6,250 nucleotides of DNA from an uncultured Eubacteriales bacterium. GTDB lineage: Bacteria > Bacillota > Clostridia > Lachnospirales > Lachnospiraceae. Below, piece by piece: positions 1 to 6,250 of this stretch; the stretch's first letter is position 1, and each line of letters starts with the position of its first letter. Under the pieces are notes generated by a model. It ran no database searches. It was not told where the DNA came from and saw only the letters and a program-made list of their open reading frames with translations. A program made the translations under genes and the position numbers. Where the stretch lies: contig USSL01000110.1 in NCBI GenBank assembly GCA_900557175.1, positions 1-6,250 on the forward strand, read 5' to 3'.

Positions 1-475
1 CATAAATAACCAAGGCTGCCTGTCCTGCAATAAGCGCGCCAATAATAAAGCACCGGCTTAAGTCTCCGGCAAATAAAAGCTTTGGAAATGCAAAAAGCAC
101 CGGTATATAAATCACATTAAAAATCACAAACTTAACTGCCCAAAATATAACCTTTCTGTTTTTATCGGTCTTCATACGGCCAATCATGACAAAAGCCGCC
201 TCCGACAAAAGGACATATAATGCCATCAGTGAAAAAGTCACACAGTAAAGCTTATTCGGCGCAATCAGAAAGCCAAGCAAAACAGCGCTGATAAAAAAAG
301 CTGTGCCATATTTAAGAGAAAATTCCCTGATAATAACTCCGACTAAAAAAGCTGCTGCTGCAAGCAAAAACAACGTATTAATTTCTAAAACGCCGCTTAA
401 GACAATTAAAATGACAGCCAGCGCCAGTAAAAGACCGGAAAAGGCCATCTTTTTTGCACCTACATGCATGAGCAC
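1..475 (-). CDS. Multi-pass membrane protein of unknown function (3'-truncated by window edge)
   Basis: The frame is open for 158 codons and leaves the window at base 1, so the C-terminus is missing. It encodes a very hydrophobic protein with about six predicted membrane helices, at roughly residues 11-30, 33-49, 57-72, 76-98, 109-130 and 141-158. The N-terminus is short and basic (GAKKMAFSG), and a loop at 99-108 is positively charged ([10 protein letters not shown]). The small hydrophobic helix-bundle look recalls ECF-transporter S components or other small integral membrane proteins, but I see no diagnostic motif and name no function. I chose the GTG at 475 because GGGAGG (482-487) lies 6 nt upstream of it; the in-frame ATG at 469 would be 12 nt away and is the alternative. 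Either start lies inside the end of the J-domain gene, whose stop is at 460-462, so translation is probably coupled. It is the third gene of the operon. Confidence 0.8.
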   Translation of the reverse strand, partial: MLMHVGAKKMAFSGLLLALAVILIVLSGVLEINTLFLLAAAAFLVGVIIREFSLKYGTAFFISAVLLGFLIAPNKLYCVTFSLMALYVLLSEAAFVMIGRMKTDKNRKVIFWAVKFVIFNVIYIPVLFAFPKLLFAGDLSRCFIIGALIAGQAALVIY

Positions 476-1104
476 AAATCGCCTCCCATACATTCACAGC
501 AGGAATCCGCACACCATAAATCACAGCACATATTTCCCGTACCGCATGTCTGATTCGGATTGCCGCCATTGCCATAACCGCTGTTTTGATAACGGTTCTG
601 ATTCCATTGAAGCTGATTATAAAAATTTCTGTACTCCGGATTATTCGGCTCCATATTTAAAGCTGTCTGAATATCACTGTTTGCCTGAATATTATTTCCA
701 AGACCGGCATTTGAAATCGCACTTAAATAATACCAGCGGTCGTCCTTTGTCGGCATCCCGGCAAGTACATTGAGCGCATCTCTGTAGCGTCTGAAATTAA
801 TATAATTATAAACAGCCTGATATCTTGCATCATTATTCTGATATGCCTGATTACCGCCATAATTCTGACCGCCGCCGTAGCTCTGATTGCCGCCATAGCT
901 CCGGCCGCCGCCGCTGCGCTCCTTCATAATCTGGTCATAGGCCTCCTGAACTTCCTTAAAACGCTCCTCCGCCAAATTAGCCAGCGGATTGTTTGCATAA
1001 GAATCCGGATGGTACTTTCTTGACAAATCTCTGTATGCTTTCTTTACTTCATCATCAGAAGCACTGGGTGATATGCCCAGTATACTATATGGATCATTTA
1101 CCAT
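460..1104 (-). CDS. J-domain protein with TPR-like region and cysteine-rich C-terminal tail
   Basis: This 214-residue protein begins with a J domain (about residues 3-62). The start [20 protein letters not shown], the HPD triad at 32-34 and the following helix [11 protein letters not shown] are typical, so it should stimulate the ATPase of a DnaK-type Hsp70. A Gly/Tyr/Asn/Gln linker (64-91) contains three 6-residue repeats ([18 protein letters not shown]). Residues 93-165 form helical, TPR-like pairs ([39 protein letters not shown]). A low-complexity stretch leads to a tail with nine cysteines in the last 28 residues (187, 193, 194, 198, 202, 203, 205, 211, 213). It lacks the DnaJ zinc-finger and C-terminal substrate domains, so it is not DnaJ itself. 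The ATG overlaps the end of the upstream gene by 11 nt and has GAGAGG 9 nt before it. The tail may bind metal or be membrane-associated or acylated; that is inference. Confidence 0.93.
   Translation of the reverse strand: MVNDPYSILGISPSASDDEVKKAYRDLSRKYHPDSYANNPLANLAEERFKEVQEAYDQIMKERSGGGRSYGGNQSYGGGQNYGGNQAYQNNDARYQAVYNYINFRRYRDALNVLAGMPTKDDRWYYLSAISNAGLGNNIQANSDIQTALNMEPNNPEYRNFYNQLQWNQNRYQNSGYGNGGNPNQTCGTGNMCCDLWCADSCCECMGGDLCSCM
482..487 (-). promoter_or_regulatory. Ribosome binding site inside the J-domain gene, deciding the next start
   Basis: GGGAGG on the minus strand lies within codons 206-208 (Met-Gly-Gly) of the cysteine-rich tail. It is 6 nt from the GTG at 475 and 12 nt from the ATG at 469. 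The spacing favours GTG as start of the membrane protein gene and implies that it is translated by ribosomes already reading the J-domain gene. Confidence 0.6.
847..900 (-). repeat. Three tandem 18-nt coding repeats (SYGGNQ-like)
   Basis: Three adjacent 18-nt units at 883-900, 865-882 and 847-864 encode [12 protein letters not shown] and NYGGNQ within the linker of the J-domain protein. A degenerate fourth unit (AYQNND) follows. Codons differ between units (TAT/TAC, GGC/GGT), so the array is not a very recent duplication. It is a flexible Gly/Tyr linker that could vary in copy number between strains. Confidence 0.75.
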
Positions 1105-1942
1105 GACTTTTTTCCTCTCGTTCTTTCATTTCCTTTAAGCGGGCATTGCGCTTTGTCCATACGCCCGAATACAATATATTGCGCAGAATATCAATATCTT
1201 CAATGCACGGAAGCAATTCAAAAGCGCTGCTGCATTCTGCCATCATCATCGTCAGCATCTGCATGCAATACGCTTCATAATCCGGTCGGTCGTGAAGCTT
1301 TTTTAAAGGATTGTAGCTGCCGCACTTCATATCCTTTTCCAAATCATCCCATGCATCCATAATGTATATGAACTTGCCGAGATAAAAACCGATACGCCTT
1401 AATGTCGGTGCCCACACATCATCCCTGTAAACTAAAAGTTCAGCCATCAGACGTCCGAAGCAGCCTGCCGTTTCATCAATACTCTCTGAGGCAGCCGACT
1501 CAAGGCGGTGAAGCTTCCTGAGTTCTTTTTTAATCACTGCACACTGTTTCGGATAAAGCTTTTCGATACGTCTCGCACGGCGCCGCATGACGCCTGCGCC
1601 GGCAAAGCCCAAAACGCTCTTTTCATCCTTCCAATCATCTTTGAAATGATAATAGGATAAAATAATATTCATCGCAGCCCCGTATTCTGTAATTTCATTC
1701 TGCAGCATTGCCACAGGCTTTACCGGACTTACCGGACAGCGGTGCTTTGAAAGCTTTGTTTCGCTCTCATAAAGTGATGTCAGCAGCACAATCGCAAAAG
1801 TCATATCATAAGTCAGCGTCAGCCGTCCTGTAAGCCCGTACTTTTCCTTTAAAGTTCTGCACAGCCCACAGTAATATGCCTTATATTTGTAATAATCCTT
1901 TACCTTTAACTCCGGTTTGTCAACGGTCACATAGCCAAACAT
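1094..1942 (-). CDS. DUF5685-like protein with isoprenoid-synthase-like aspartate motifs
   Basis: The 282-residue protein is predicted to be soluble and mostly helical. The N-terminus ([20 protein letters not shown], then YYCGLC at 23-28) matches what I recall of DUF5685, a Firmicutes family without assigned function. Visible features are a CxxC (C25, C28), a third cysteine in HRCP (67-70), a DDWKD motif (102-106), and a long basic/charged helix at 118-150. The C-terminal half resembles the squalene/phytoene synthase fold: an [10 protein letters not shown] helix (159-168), VYRDD (171-175), [17 protein letters not shown] (188-204) and GSYNPL (208-213). These are comparable to the AG-x-x-G, LGxAxQxxNIxRDxxED and GRxYxP elements of that family. 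This similarity is my reading by eye, and no activity is shown. The ATG has GGAGG 7 nt upstream (1950-1954) and a candidate promoter at 1993-2021. It is the first gene of the left-hand operon, and its last 11 nt overlap the J-domain start. Confidence 0.88.
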   Translation of the reverse strand: MFGYVTVDKPELKVKDYYKYKAYYCGLCRTLKEKYGLTGRLTLTYDMTFAIVLLTSLYESETKLSKHRCPVSPVKPVAMLQNEITEYGAAMNIILSYYHFKDDWKDEKSVLGFAGAGVMRRRARRIEKLYPKQCAVIKKELRKLHRLESAASESIDETAGCFGRLMAELLVYRDDVWAPTLRRIGFYLGKFIYIMDAWDDLEKDMKCGSYNPLKKLHDRPDYEAYCMQMLTMMMAECSSAFELLPCIEDIDILRNILYSGVWTKRNARLKEMKEREEKSHGK

Positions 1943-1992
1943 CTTTCTTCCTCCGCTGCTTTAGCGCCTGCATCACCGGCGCCATTGTTTCG

Positions 1993-2021
1993 ATTATACA
2001 ACAGCCGCCCGCAAAATACAA
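1993..2021 (-). promoter_or_regulatory. Candidate sigma-A promoter for the DUF5685/J-domain operon
   Basis: On the minus strand there is a perfect TATAAT at 1998-1993 and TTGTAT at 2021-2016, separated by 17 bp. The -35 matches the consensus only at TTG, but spacing and -10 are ideal. Transcription would begin near 1986 and give a leader of about 44 nt before the ATG at 1942. An inverted repeat (2000-2037) overlaps the spacer and the region upstream of the -35. Confidence 0.6.
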
Positions 2022-2037
2022 GATAAGGACGGCTGTT
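2000..2037. other. Inverted repeat overlapping the promoter (operator or weak terminator)
   Basis: Arms AACAGCCG (2000-2007) and CGGCTGTT (2030-2037) pair over 8 bp. After one mismatch two further C-G pairs form, leaving a loop of about 16 nt. Read rightward it is followed by a T-rich run (2036-2050), as in an intrinsic terminator, although no rightward gene exists here. Read leftward, the direction of the MATE operon, the tail is only UUGUAUAAU, a poor U-tract. One arm lies between the -10 and -35 boxes and the other upstream of the -35, so it could also be a regulator binding site. Confidence 0.45.
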
Positions 2038-2076
2038 TATTTTCTTTTTATGATTACAGCCTAAAAAGCTGACAAT

Positions 2077-3411
2077 TTATAATTTTGCGGTTTTAAATAA
2101 AATAATGGCTGCTGCTGCGCCAAGCGCCTCCGCCACGGCAAAGGCAATCCAAATACCTGCTGCGCCCATCTGAAATCCCCACGCTAAAATTCCGCCGAGA
2201 ATAATCGTTACGACAAACTGACGTATAAGCGATACGATCAAAGAGCGCATCCCCATGCCGAGTGCTTCAAAAACACCGCAGTAAATCACGCCGACAGCCG
2301 AAATAATAAAACCGATGCTTATAATACGAAGTGCCTCTACACCCTTATCCATCAGGGAAGCATCAGCGTCAAAAAGTCTCAAAAGTTGTTCAGGGAAAAA
2401 CTGTGCCGCAGCTGTTCCGAGAGCCATAATCACAACGGTCATTAAAAGGCTTAAACGGATTGTTTTGTACATACGCTCCTTTTCCCCTGCGCCATAATTA
2501 TAGCCTATGATCGGCCGCATTCCCTGAATAATACCATTGGCCGGCATATAAATAAAACTCTGCAGCTTAAGAAAAATTCCGAGCACCGCCACATAAACTT
2601 CAGAAAACTTGACAAGCATACCATTTAAAATACTCACAAGCACCGACGGCAGTGCAAGCATCAGCGTTGACGGGATACCGACCGAATAAATCTGCATCAC
2701 GATATCCTTCTGAGGCCGCATATAGGCCCGTCTTATTTTTGACGGCAGCCCCTTTTTCATATAAATAAAAATGTATATGAACATTCCGACAATCTGGCCT
2801 GTCACTGTAGCAATCGCTGCGCCGCGCACGCCCATTGCCGGTATGCCGAAATAACCGAAAATAAAAATCGGATCCAAAATAATATTGGTCACCGCGCTGA
2901 TGCCGAGCACAATCATCGTTGTCATCATAGCGCCGACCGCCTGATACACCTTTTCAAAATAAATCTGTATCAGACTTCCAAAAGATACACACATGACAAT
3001 GTAGCCGTAATCGCACGCCCATTCAAGTACCTTTGCATCGTCGGTAAACATTGAAAGAAATGGTTTTGTCACGACAGCGCCTGCCGCCGCAAACAAAATC
3101 ACATGAATAAACGTGAGAAACAAACCGATTGAAGCTGCCTGACTTGCCTTTTTTGTATCCTTTGCCCCAAGGCTCACCGAAATCACTGAGCCAATGCCGA
3201 CGCCGACACCGACCGAAAGCGCCATAATAATATTTTGAAGCGGATATACTAATGAAACCGCTGTCAGCGCCTCAGTGCCAAGCCTTGAAACGAAAATACT
3301 GTCCACTATGTTATACAGCGATTGAATGAGCATGGATATCATCATCGGCACGCCCATTGATATAAGCAGCGGAAAGATTGGTTTTGTCTTCATAAATTCC
3401 TGTCTGTCCAT
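2077..3411 (-). CDS. MATE family multidrug/small-molecule exporter (MepA-like)
   Basis: This 444-residue membrane protein has the usual MATE length and about 12 helices in two homologous halves. The N-lobe has PLLISMGVPMMISMLIQSLY then NIVDSIFVSRLGTEALTAVS (34-53), a hallmark of the family, including the conserved D37. NIILDPIFIF followed by GVRGAAIATVTGQ is the conserved stretch before helix 6. The C-lobe has PANGIIQGMRPIIGYNYGAG. It should export cationic or other small compounds using a proton or sodium gradient; the substrate is not readable. The frame stays open to an ATG at 3483, but that start has no ribosome binding site and adds a polar, basic 24-residue leader inside the esterase gene. 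I chose the ATG at 3411, with AGGA (3419-3422) 7 nt upstream and a 16-nt gap from the esterase stop; the ATG at 3393 is a further option. It is the last gene of the right-hand operon. Confidence 0.93.
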   Translation of the reverse strand: MDRQEFMKTKPIFPLLISMGVPMMISMLIQSLYNIVDSIFVSRLGTEALTAVSLVYPLQNIIMALSVGVGVGIGSVISVSLGAKDTKKASQAASIGLFLTFIHVILFAAAGAVVTKPFLSMFTDDAKVLEWACDYGYIVMCVSFGSLIQIYFEKVYQAVGAMMTTMIVLGISAVTNIILDPIFIFGYFGIPAMGVRGAAIATVTGQIVGMFIYIFIYMKKGLPSKIRRAYMRPQKDIVMQIYSVGIPSTLMLALPSVLVSILNGMLVKFSEVYVAVLGIFLKLQSFIYMPANGIIQGMRPIIGYNYGAGEKERMYKTIRLSLLMTVVIMALGTAAAQFFPEQLLRLFDADASLMDKGVEALRIISIGFIISAVGVIYCGVFEALGMGMRSLIVSLIRQFVVTIILGGILAWGFQMGAAGIWIAFAVAEALGAAAAIILFKTAKL

Positions 3412-3427
3412 AAATCCATCCTGCCCA

Positions 3428-4984
3428 TCAGTGAATGATAAGCGCCTCCTCATCCTGTGTTTTTGGCATACATGCCTCTGCATCTAAAAGCATGCGGATA
3501 AGCTTGTGATCATAATTATAACGGACCCCGCATATACGGTCAAACAGCATCACAGCTTCCCTGCCCGCCTTACATGCCGGCCACTTCGGCAATGCCCTGC
3601 AATTCGGATTTCCGCTTTTTGCAAAAGCCATCCACGCCGAAAACATCTCATTTTCAAGGACATCAGAAACGCCCGGCACATTGCATACAGGCACCTTATC
3701 TGTATTTTTAAAGACAAACGGAATTTCCGAACAATGCCATGCCGGTTTTCCGTCATCATATGGAAATTCAAAATCAAACATATAGGAATATGTTTCTGCC
3801 TGACATCCTGATCTTTTTGCAATAAAATCCATCGTCGGTGCCCTGAAAATCGTATCAAGGAAAAGCAGATCCGCAAGACATTTTTCAGGATAAGCCTCTT
3901 TAAACAGTAAAGCCAGCTTGCCGCTGCGGCTTCCGAATTTTTTATCCAGCATCTGCATCACTTCCCGTTCGGTAAACTTTTCCTTATCCTGTAATCCCGG
4001 TCCAAAGAAAAATTCTCCGAATACAGTGCCGATCATTAAAGGAATCGTTTTGGCGTGTTCGGTAAAACCAACAAACCTCGGATCGCCGACATAAAAATCA
4101 TTTGCCATCGGCACACAGCCAACATACTCCCCGGCCTCTGCAAGCTTTTCTGAAATCTTGTTATAAGCCTGCGCCAAATGGTAATACGGCACAGCTTCAA
4201 GCGCCCTAATATCACCGGCTTCAAGCCCAAGCTCCTGCAAAAGAGATTCGGCAAGAATTGTACCGTCTGTTTTCGGCAATGCTATAAAATCTTCAATAAC
4301 ACCGCTCTGGATAATTCCCTTATGGAAAAGGCCATCCGCTTCCGGCGTCTGCATCAGCGTCCACACCTTCATACCGCCGCCGGACTGTCCGAATAAAGTG
4401 ACATTATCCGGATCGCCGCCAAAGGCAGAAATATTATCGCGAATCCATCGCAATGCCTCAACGATATCCGCATTGCCGGCATTCCCGGAATTTTTGTATT
4501 CTTCGCCGTAAGCCTCCAAATTAAAATACCCTAAAATATTCAATCGGTGATTTAAGGACACAACAACAACATCGCCGTATTTACTCATATTTTCACCGTC
4601 ATAAGCGATATGTTCTATCGACGAGCCTGCTGTAAAGCCGCCGCCGTGAAGCCATACCATAACCGGCTTTTTCGCCGTCTTATCAAGCGACTGCGTCCAT
4701 ATATTCAGATTCAGACAATCCTCGTCCATCAGCCAGTACCGGTGCGGCACAAACACTTCACCGTCCGGCGCCTCCTGTTTTAAAAGCGGACATACATAAC
4801 CATAAGACAGGGCATCTTTCACACCTGTCCACGGTTTCACAGCCTCCGGCATATGAAAACGCTGTGCTGTCGCATAAGTGACACCATAAAACATATATGT
4901 ACCATCCACGCACATTCCGCGCAGACTTCCGGCTTTCGTTTCTACAATCGGTGTCTTTTGTGAACAAACAAAATTTTTTGCCAT
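3428..4984 (-). CDS. Type-B carboxylesterase (PnbA-like, alpha/beta hydrolase)
   Basis: At 518 residues this has the full length of the carboxylesterase type-B family (PF00135), which hydrolyses carboxylic esters. There is no signal peptide, so it is probably cytoplasmic. Motifs in order: GVTYATAQRF near the N-terminus (usually GIPYA..RF), EDCLNLNIW (88-96, family signature 2), oxyanion-hole HGGGF (113-117), FGGDPDNVTLFGQSGGG (188-204) with nucleophile S201, acid E324 in GTVFGEF, and H417 in AWHCSEIPFVF. The catalytic triad is therefore intact. The nucleophile elbow is GQSGG where the family usually has GESAG, and the preceding NAGNADIVEAL replaces the common GLLDQ. These deviations suggest a divergent clade with its own substrate. 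An AAGGAGAGG ribosome binding site precedes the ATG and overlaps the stop of the upstream M20 gene, 13 nt away, so the two are cotranscribed. The natural ester is unknown; p-nitrobenzyl esterase is only a name inherited from the family. Confidence 0.94.
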   Translation of the reverse strand: MAKNFVCSQKTPIVETKAGSLRGMCVDGTYMFYGVTYATAQRFHMPEAVKPWTGVKDALSYGYVCPLLKQEAPDGEVFVPHRYWLMDEDCLNLNIWTQSLDKTAKKPVMVWLHGGGFTAGSSIEHIAYDGENMSKYGDVVVVSLNHRLNILGYFNLEAYGEEYKNSGNAGNADIVEALRWIRDNISAFGGDPDNVTLFGQSGGGMKVWTLMQTPEADGLFHKGIIQSGVIEDFIALPKTDGTILAESLLQELGLEAGDIRALEAVPYYHLAQAYNKISEKLAEAGEYVGCVPMANDFYVGDPRFVGFTEHAKTIPLMIGTVFGEFFFGPGLQDKEKFTEREVMQMLDKKFGSRSGKLALLFKEAYPEKCLADLLFLDTIFRAPTMDFIAKRSGCQAETYSYMFDFEFPYDDGKPAWHCSEIPFVFKNTDKVPVCNVPGVSDVLENEMFSAWMAFAKSGNPNCRALPKWPACKAGREAVMLFDRICGVRYNYDHKLIRMLLDAEACMPKTQDEEALIIH

Positions 4985-4997
4985 AGCTTTCCTCTCC

Positions 4998-6146
4998 TTA
5001 ACATTTTCCGATAATCATTTTTTCAAGCACCGCCGCACACCTTTCAATATCCTTAATTTCAACAAATTCATCCGGCTTATGTGCATATTTAAGACTGCCC
5101 GGCCCGTAGGACAGACAATGGCAATTGCCAAGCTTTCCTGCAATCACTGCTGTATCCGTATATCCGGGAAACGGACTGATTACTGCCGGCTGCCCCGTCA
5201 CCGAAGCAGCCGCTGTCTGAAGTGTTTCCACAAATTCAGAAAATGGATGACTTTCAACAGGCGGGCGATTCCCTGTAATTTTCCATGAAATTTCTGTTCC
5301 TGAAACGGCACTTTTTGCCGCTTTTGCTGCCGCCTCTGCCATCTTAAGCACAAGCGTATCATCCGCCGGCGGCACAAGACGGCAGTCTGTCCAAAGCTTA
5401 CATTGATCCGGTACAACATATGGCTGATAACCGCCATGAATCTGTCCGAAAGTAATGGTTGATTGTCCAAGCTCATCATGCTCAGGAAGTTTTTCAAACG
5501 CTTTTTTCATCTCACATATCCAATATGCCGCAGCAGCGATGGCATCTGCACCCTGCTCAGGACGGCTTGCGTGGGCTGTGATACCGTGAACCGTCACTTC
5601 CAGCCAAAAACGACCTTTGTGAGCCATCTGAATCTGACCGTCTGTCGGCTCTAAATCCATAACCCAGTCATCCTTTCGCACCCATCTCTGCTCTATCACA
5701 CGCTCAACGCCGCGCATATCGCCTTCCTCATCAACAGTACAAATAAGCCGCACTGCCTTGTGCGGCAGCGCATAACCTGATTTTGCCATCATTGCCGCCC
5801 TCTTAAATACAGAAAGCGCACAGGCCAGTCCTGACTTCATGTCACAGGCGCCGCGCCCGTAAATACGGCCTTCTTCAGTCTCCGCCTCAAAAGGCAGGCG
5901 CAGCCAACCCTCACCGGGAACAACCGTATCCATATGACATATAAGGACAAGCATCGGTGCCTCTGTCACCTCGCCGATTGTCGCAGCAACATTACACCTT
6001 TCGTCAAGCACTTCATCTGTCATCAATACAGCACCGCAATCTTTCAGATAATCCAAAATATATGCTGCCATCATTTTCTCGCCTTCACCCGGATTTGTAC
6101 TGCAAATGCGAATCAAATCTTTTGTCAGCTTTACCGCTTCATTCAT
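4998..6146 (-). CDS. M20 family metallopeptidase/deacylase (ArgE/DapE-like)
   Basis: This 382-residue protein is a cytoplasmic di-zinc amidohydrolase of the M20/ArgE/DapE type. Metal-site residues are all visible: H71 in ICHMDTV (with D73), bridging D102 in GRGACDMKSG, general base E140 and ligand E141 in TVDEEGD, acidic ligand E166 in DLEPT, and H356 in YAHKPDEFVEIKD. The dimerisation/lid domain begins after about residue 175 and contains HGITAHASRPEQGADAI, with H192 as the expected substrate-contacting histidine. Such enzymes remove acyl groups from N-acyl amino acids or cleave small peptides. I cannot separate ArgE, DapE, aminoacylase or peptidase activity, and no lysine or arginine biosynthesis gene is nearby, so a housekeeping DapE/ArgE role is less likely. 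The ATG is preceded by GGGGAG (6153-6158) at 6 nt. It is the first visible gene of the operon that continues into the esterase and the MATE exporter. Confidence 0.93.
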   Translation of the reverse strand: MNEAVKLTKDLIRICSTNPGEGEKMMAAYILDYLKDCGAVLMTDEVLDERCNVAATIGEVTEAPMLVLICHMDTVVPGEGWLRLPFEAETEEGRIYGRGACDMKSGLACALSVFKRAAMMAKSGYALPHKAVRLICTVDEEGDMRGVERVIEQRWVRKDDWVMDLEPTDGQIQMAHKGRFWLEVTVHGITAHASRPEQGADAIAAAAYWICEMKKAFEKLPEHDELGQSTITFGQIHGGYQPYVVPDQCKLWTDCRLVPPADDTLVLKMAEAAAKAAKSAVSGTEISWKITGNRPPVESHPFSEFVETLQTAAASVTGQPAVISPFPGYTDTAVIAGKLGNCHCLSYGPGSLKYAHKPDEFVEIKDIERCAAVLEKMIIGKC

Positions 6147-6180
6147 AAATATCTCCCCTATTACTTATAAATCCATTTCA

Positions 6181-6247
6181 GCAATAACACCACGCGCGCA
6201 GGAAAGCAAGCGCCCGAAGGGCATTTGCTTTGCAAGCCGTGGATTGC
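6181..6247. repeat. Nested imperfect palindrome upstream of the M20 operon
   Basis: Three concentric pairings are visible: GCAAT (6181-6185) with ATTGC (6243-6247), CCACG (6190-6194) with CGTGG (6238-6242), and a central 13-position stem, 6203-6215 with 6219-6231, around a 3-nt loop (6216-6218). The central stem contains 11 Watson-Crick pairs, one G-T pair and one mismatch. No T-run follows on either side, so it is not a typical terminator. The form fits an intergenic REP/MITE-like repeat, or a structured mRNA leader if transcription begins further upstream. The window ends 3 bases after the outer arm, so the element may extend further. Confidence 0.55.
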
Positions 6248-6250
6248 CGG

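Noticed and set aside
378..575. Minus-strand frame of 65 codons overlapping the J-domain gene
   Set aside because: It is an out-of-frame shadow inside the J-domain coding sequence and the following membrane gene, without its own start signals or domain.
303..773. Rightward open frame of 156 codons
   Set aside because: It lies antisense to the J-domain and membrane protein genes, has no ribosome binding site or recognisable domain, and its composition is low in expected protein features.
2050..2076. Small CAGC/GCTG hairpin just after the MATE stop as a terminator
   Set aside because: The stem is only 4 bp and no T-run follows in the leftward direction.
6150..6200. Promoter directly before the M20 gene using TATAAG near 6164-6169
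   Set aside because: No acceptable -35 sits 16-18 bp upstream, and transcription would start almost at the ribosome binding site; the promoter is more likely outside the window.
6161..6250. Short open minus-strand frames that could be the C-terminus of an upstream gene (stops at 6161-6163 and 6165-6167)
   Set aside because: All three minus frames stay open through the GC-rich palindrome (one closes near 6180), so openness is not evidence of coding, and none gives a recognisable C-terminus in under 30 residues.

Overview
The window looks like a piece of a low-to-mid GC Firmicutes chromosome, most likely a gut-type Clostridia of the Lachnospiraceae kind. The grounds are strong GGAGG-type ribosome binding sites, the protein families present (DUF5685-like protein next to a J-domain protein, MepA-like MATE pump) and tightly packed operons. 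This taxonomic call is inference from gene style, not from a marker gene. Every credible gene lies on the minus strand, so transcription runs from right to left.

Right-hand operon (about 6146 down to 2077): an M20 metallopeptidase/deacylase, a type-B carboxylesterase and a MATE multidrug exporter follow each other with gaps of 13 and about 16 nt, each with its own Shine-Dalgarno. All catalytic residues of the two hydrolases are visible. Two hydrolases (amide bond, ester bond) and an exporter suggest processing and efflux of a small acylated or esterified compound, or detoxification; the substrate cannot be read from the sequence. Just upstream of this operon (6181-6247) is a nested imperfect palindrome that looks like an intergenic repetitive element or structured leader.

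Intergenic region 1943-2076: it holds a plausible sigma-A promoter for the left-hand operon, overlapped by an 8-bp inverted repeat whose arms straddle the -35 box.

Left-hand operon (1942 to beyond 1): a DUF5685-like protein, a J-domain/TPR-like protein with a very cysteine-rich tail, and a multi-pass membrane protein that runs off the window. Their ends overlap (11 nt, then about 10-16 nt), so they are probably translationally coupled. The DUF5685-like protein carries aspartate motifs that resemble those of head-to-head isoprenoid synthases, which makes this three-gene unit the least understood and most interesting part of the window. No tRNA, rRNA, CRISPR array, insertion sequence or phage gene was seen.
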